Source of the DNA: JBMNQI01 sp050944055
GTDB taxonomy: Bacteria > Bacillota > Clostridia > Oscillospirales > Oscillospiraceae
Assembly (NCBI GenBank): GCA_050944055.1
Contig: JBMNQI010000062.1
Span: forward strand, 1 to 12,662
Direction of reading: 5' to 3'
DNA length: 12,662 nt
The notes below the pieces were generated by a model that was given only the letters and a program-made list of their open reading frames with translations, had not been told where the DNA came from and searched no databases. Below are positions 12,575 to 12,662 of the stretch, piece by piece (the stretch's first letter is position 1; each line of letters opens with the position of its first letter). The position numbers and the translations under genes were made by a program.

Positions 12575-12662
12575 GTGGAAAAGTATACGAATCTCACGAC
12601 GGGGGGCCCTGTAAATGTATGGGTTGACGGCGGGAAGATAAAGAGAATTACGCCCCTAAAGC
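12575..12662 (+). CDS. Probable molybdopterin oxidoreductase, N-terminal fragment (transhydroxylase-like)
   Basis: Only 29 codons are inside the window, starting at GTG with AGGTGAT 4 bases upstream. The peptide MEKYTNLTTGGPVNVWV, then DGGKIKRITPLK, has the N-terminal pattern of DMSO-reductase-family molybdopterin enzymes (GG-P-V-x-V-x-V-x-x-G-K-I-x-R-I-x-P). From memory it resembles the large subunit of pyrogallol-phloroglucinol transhydroxylase (TNSSTGGPVFVYVKDGKI) more than enzymes with an N-terminal iron-sulfur Cys motif, since no cysteine is seen. If so, it would convert pyrogallol to phloroglucinol without net redox change. The fragment is too short for certainty; the reading frame and promoter are convincing, the family moderately so, and the exact activity speculative. 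Confidence 0.5.
   Translation, partial: MEKYTNLTTGGPVNVWVDGGKIKRITPLK

Noticed and set aside
1..12662. CRISPR arrays, tRNA genes, insertion sequences, phage genes or long direct repeats
   Set aside because: No regularly spaced repeats, cloverleaf structures, transposase or integrase genes were seen; the catabolic block has no visible mobile-element borders.

Overview
The window looks like the chromosome of a strictly anaerobic, probably spore-forming Gram-positive bacterium (Clostridia/Oscillospirales type), roughly balanced in GC. Three signs point there: a long Bacillus/Clostridium-type SRP RNA directly before dnaX, Mini-ribonuclease III next to the start of RqcH, and a PdaB-like deacetylase of the sporulation type. 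This placement is inference; no species can be named.

Left part (1-4240), housekeeping and envelope: the start of rqcH (cut by the window edge) lies downstream of mrnC on the minus strand. A divergent promoter region follows, with a consensus promoter (TTGACA-17-TATAAT) driving the SRP RNA. That RNA runs without a visible terminator into dnaX and then ebfC (YbaB). Where recR usually follows there is instead a membrane-anchored polysaccharide-deacetylase-like protein, closed by a strong hairpin.

Middle and right part (4364-11541), a catabolic region: a minus-strand operon encodes a cyclase-family metal hydrolase, a sodium:solute symporter with an unusual C-terminal tail of two predicted winged helices, and a beta-keto acid cleavage enzyme (BKACE). 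A LysR regulator is divergent from it across an intergenic region with two perfect inverted repeats. Convergent to lysR is a second minus-strand unit: a thiolase and an aldo/keto reductase with a two-[4Fe-4S] ferredoxin tail. The likely logic is uptake, ring or ester/amide opening by the cyclase, acetyl-CoA-dependent cleavage of a beta-keto acid, thiolysis to acetyl-CoA, and redox balance by the reductase.

Right edge (11653-12662): a PdaB-like deacetylase on the minus strand and, divergent from it behind a near-consensus promoter, the first 29 codons of a protein whose N-terminus resembles molybdopterin oxidoreductases, in particular (from memory) the large subunit of pyrogallol-phloroglucinol transhydroxylase. 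If correct, the catabolic block could belong to an anaerobic polyphenol pathway (pyrogallol to phloroglucinol to dihydrophloroglucinol to open-chain oxo acids to acetyl-CoA). The cyclase would open the ring and the BKACE would cleave the dioxo acid. This is the main hypothesis of the window and rests on family membership and context only.
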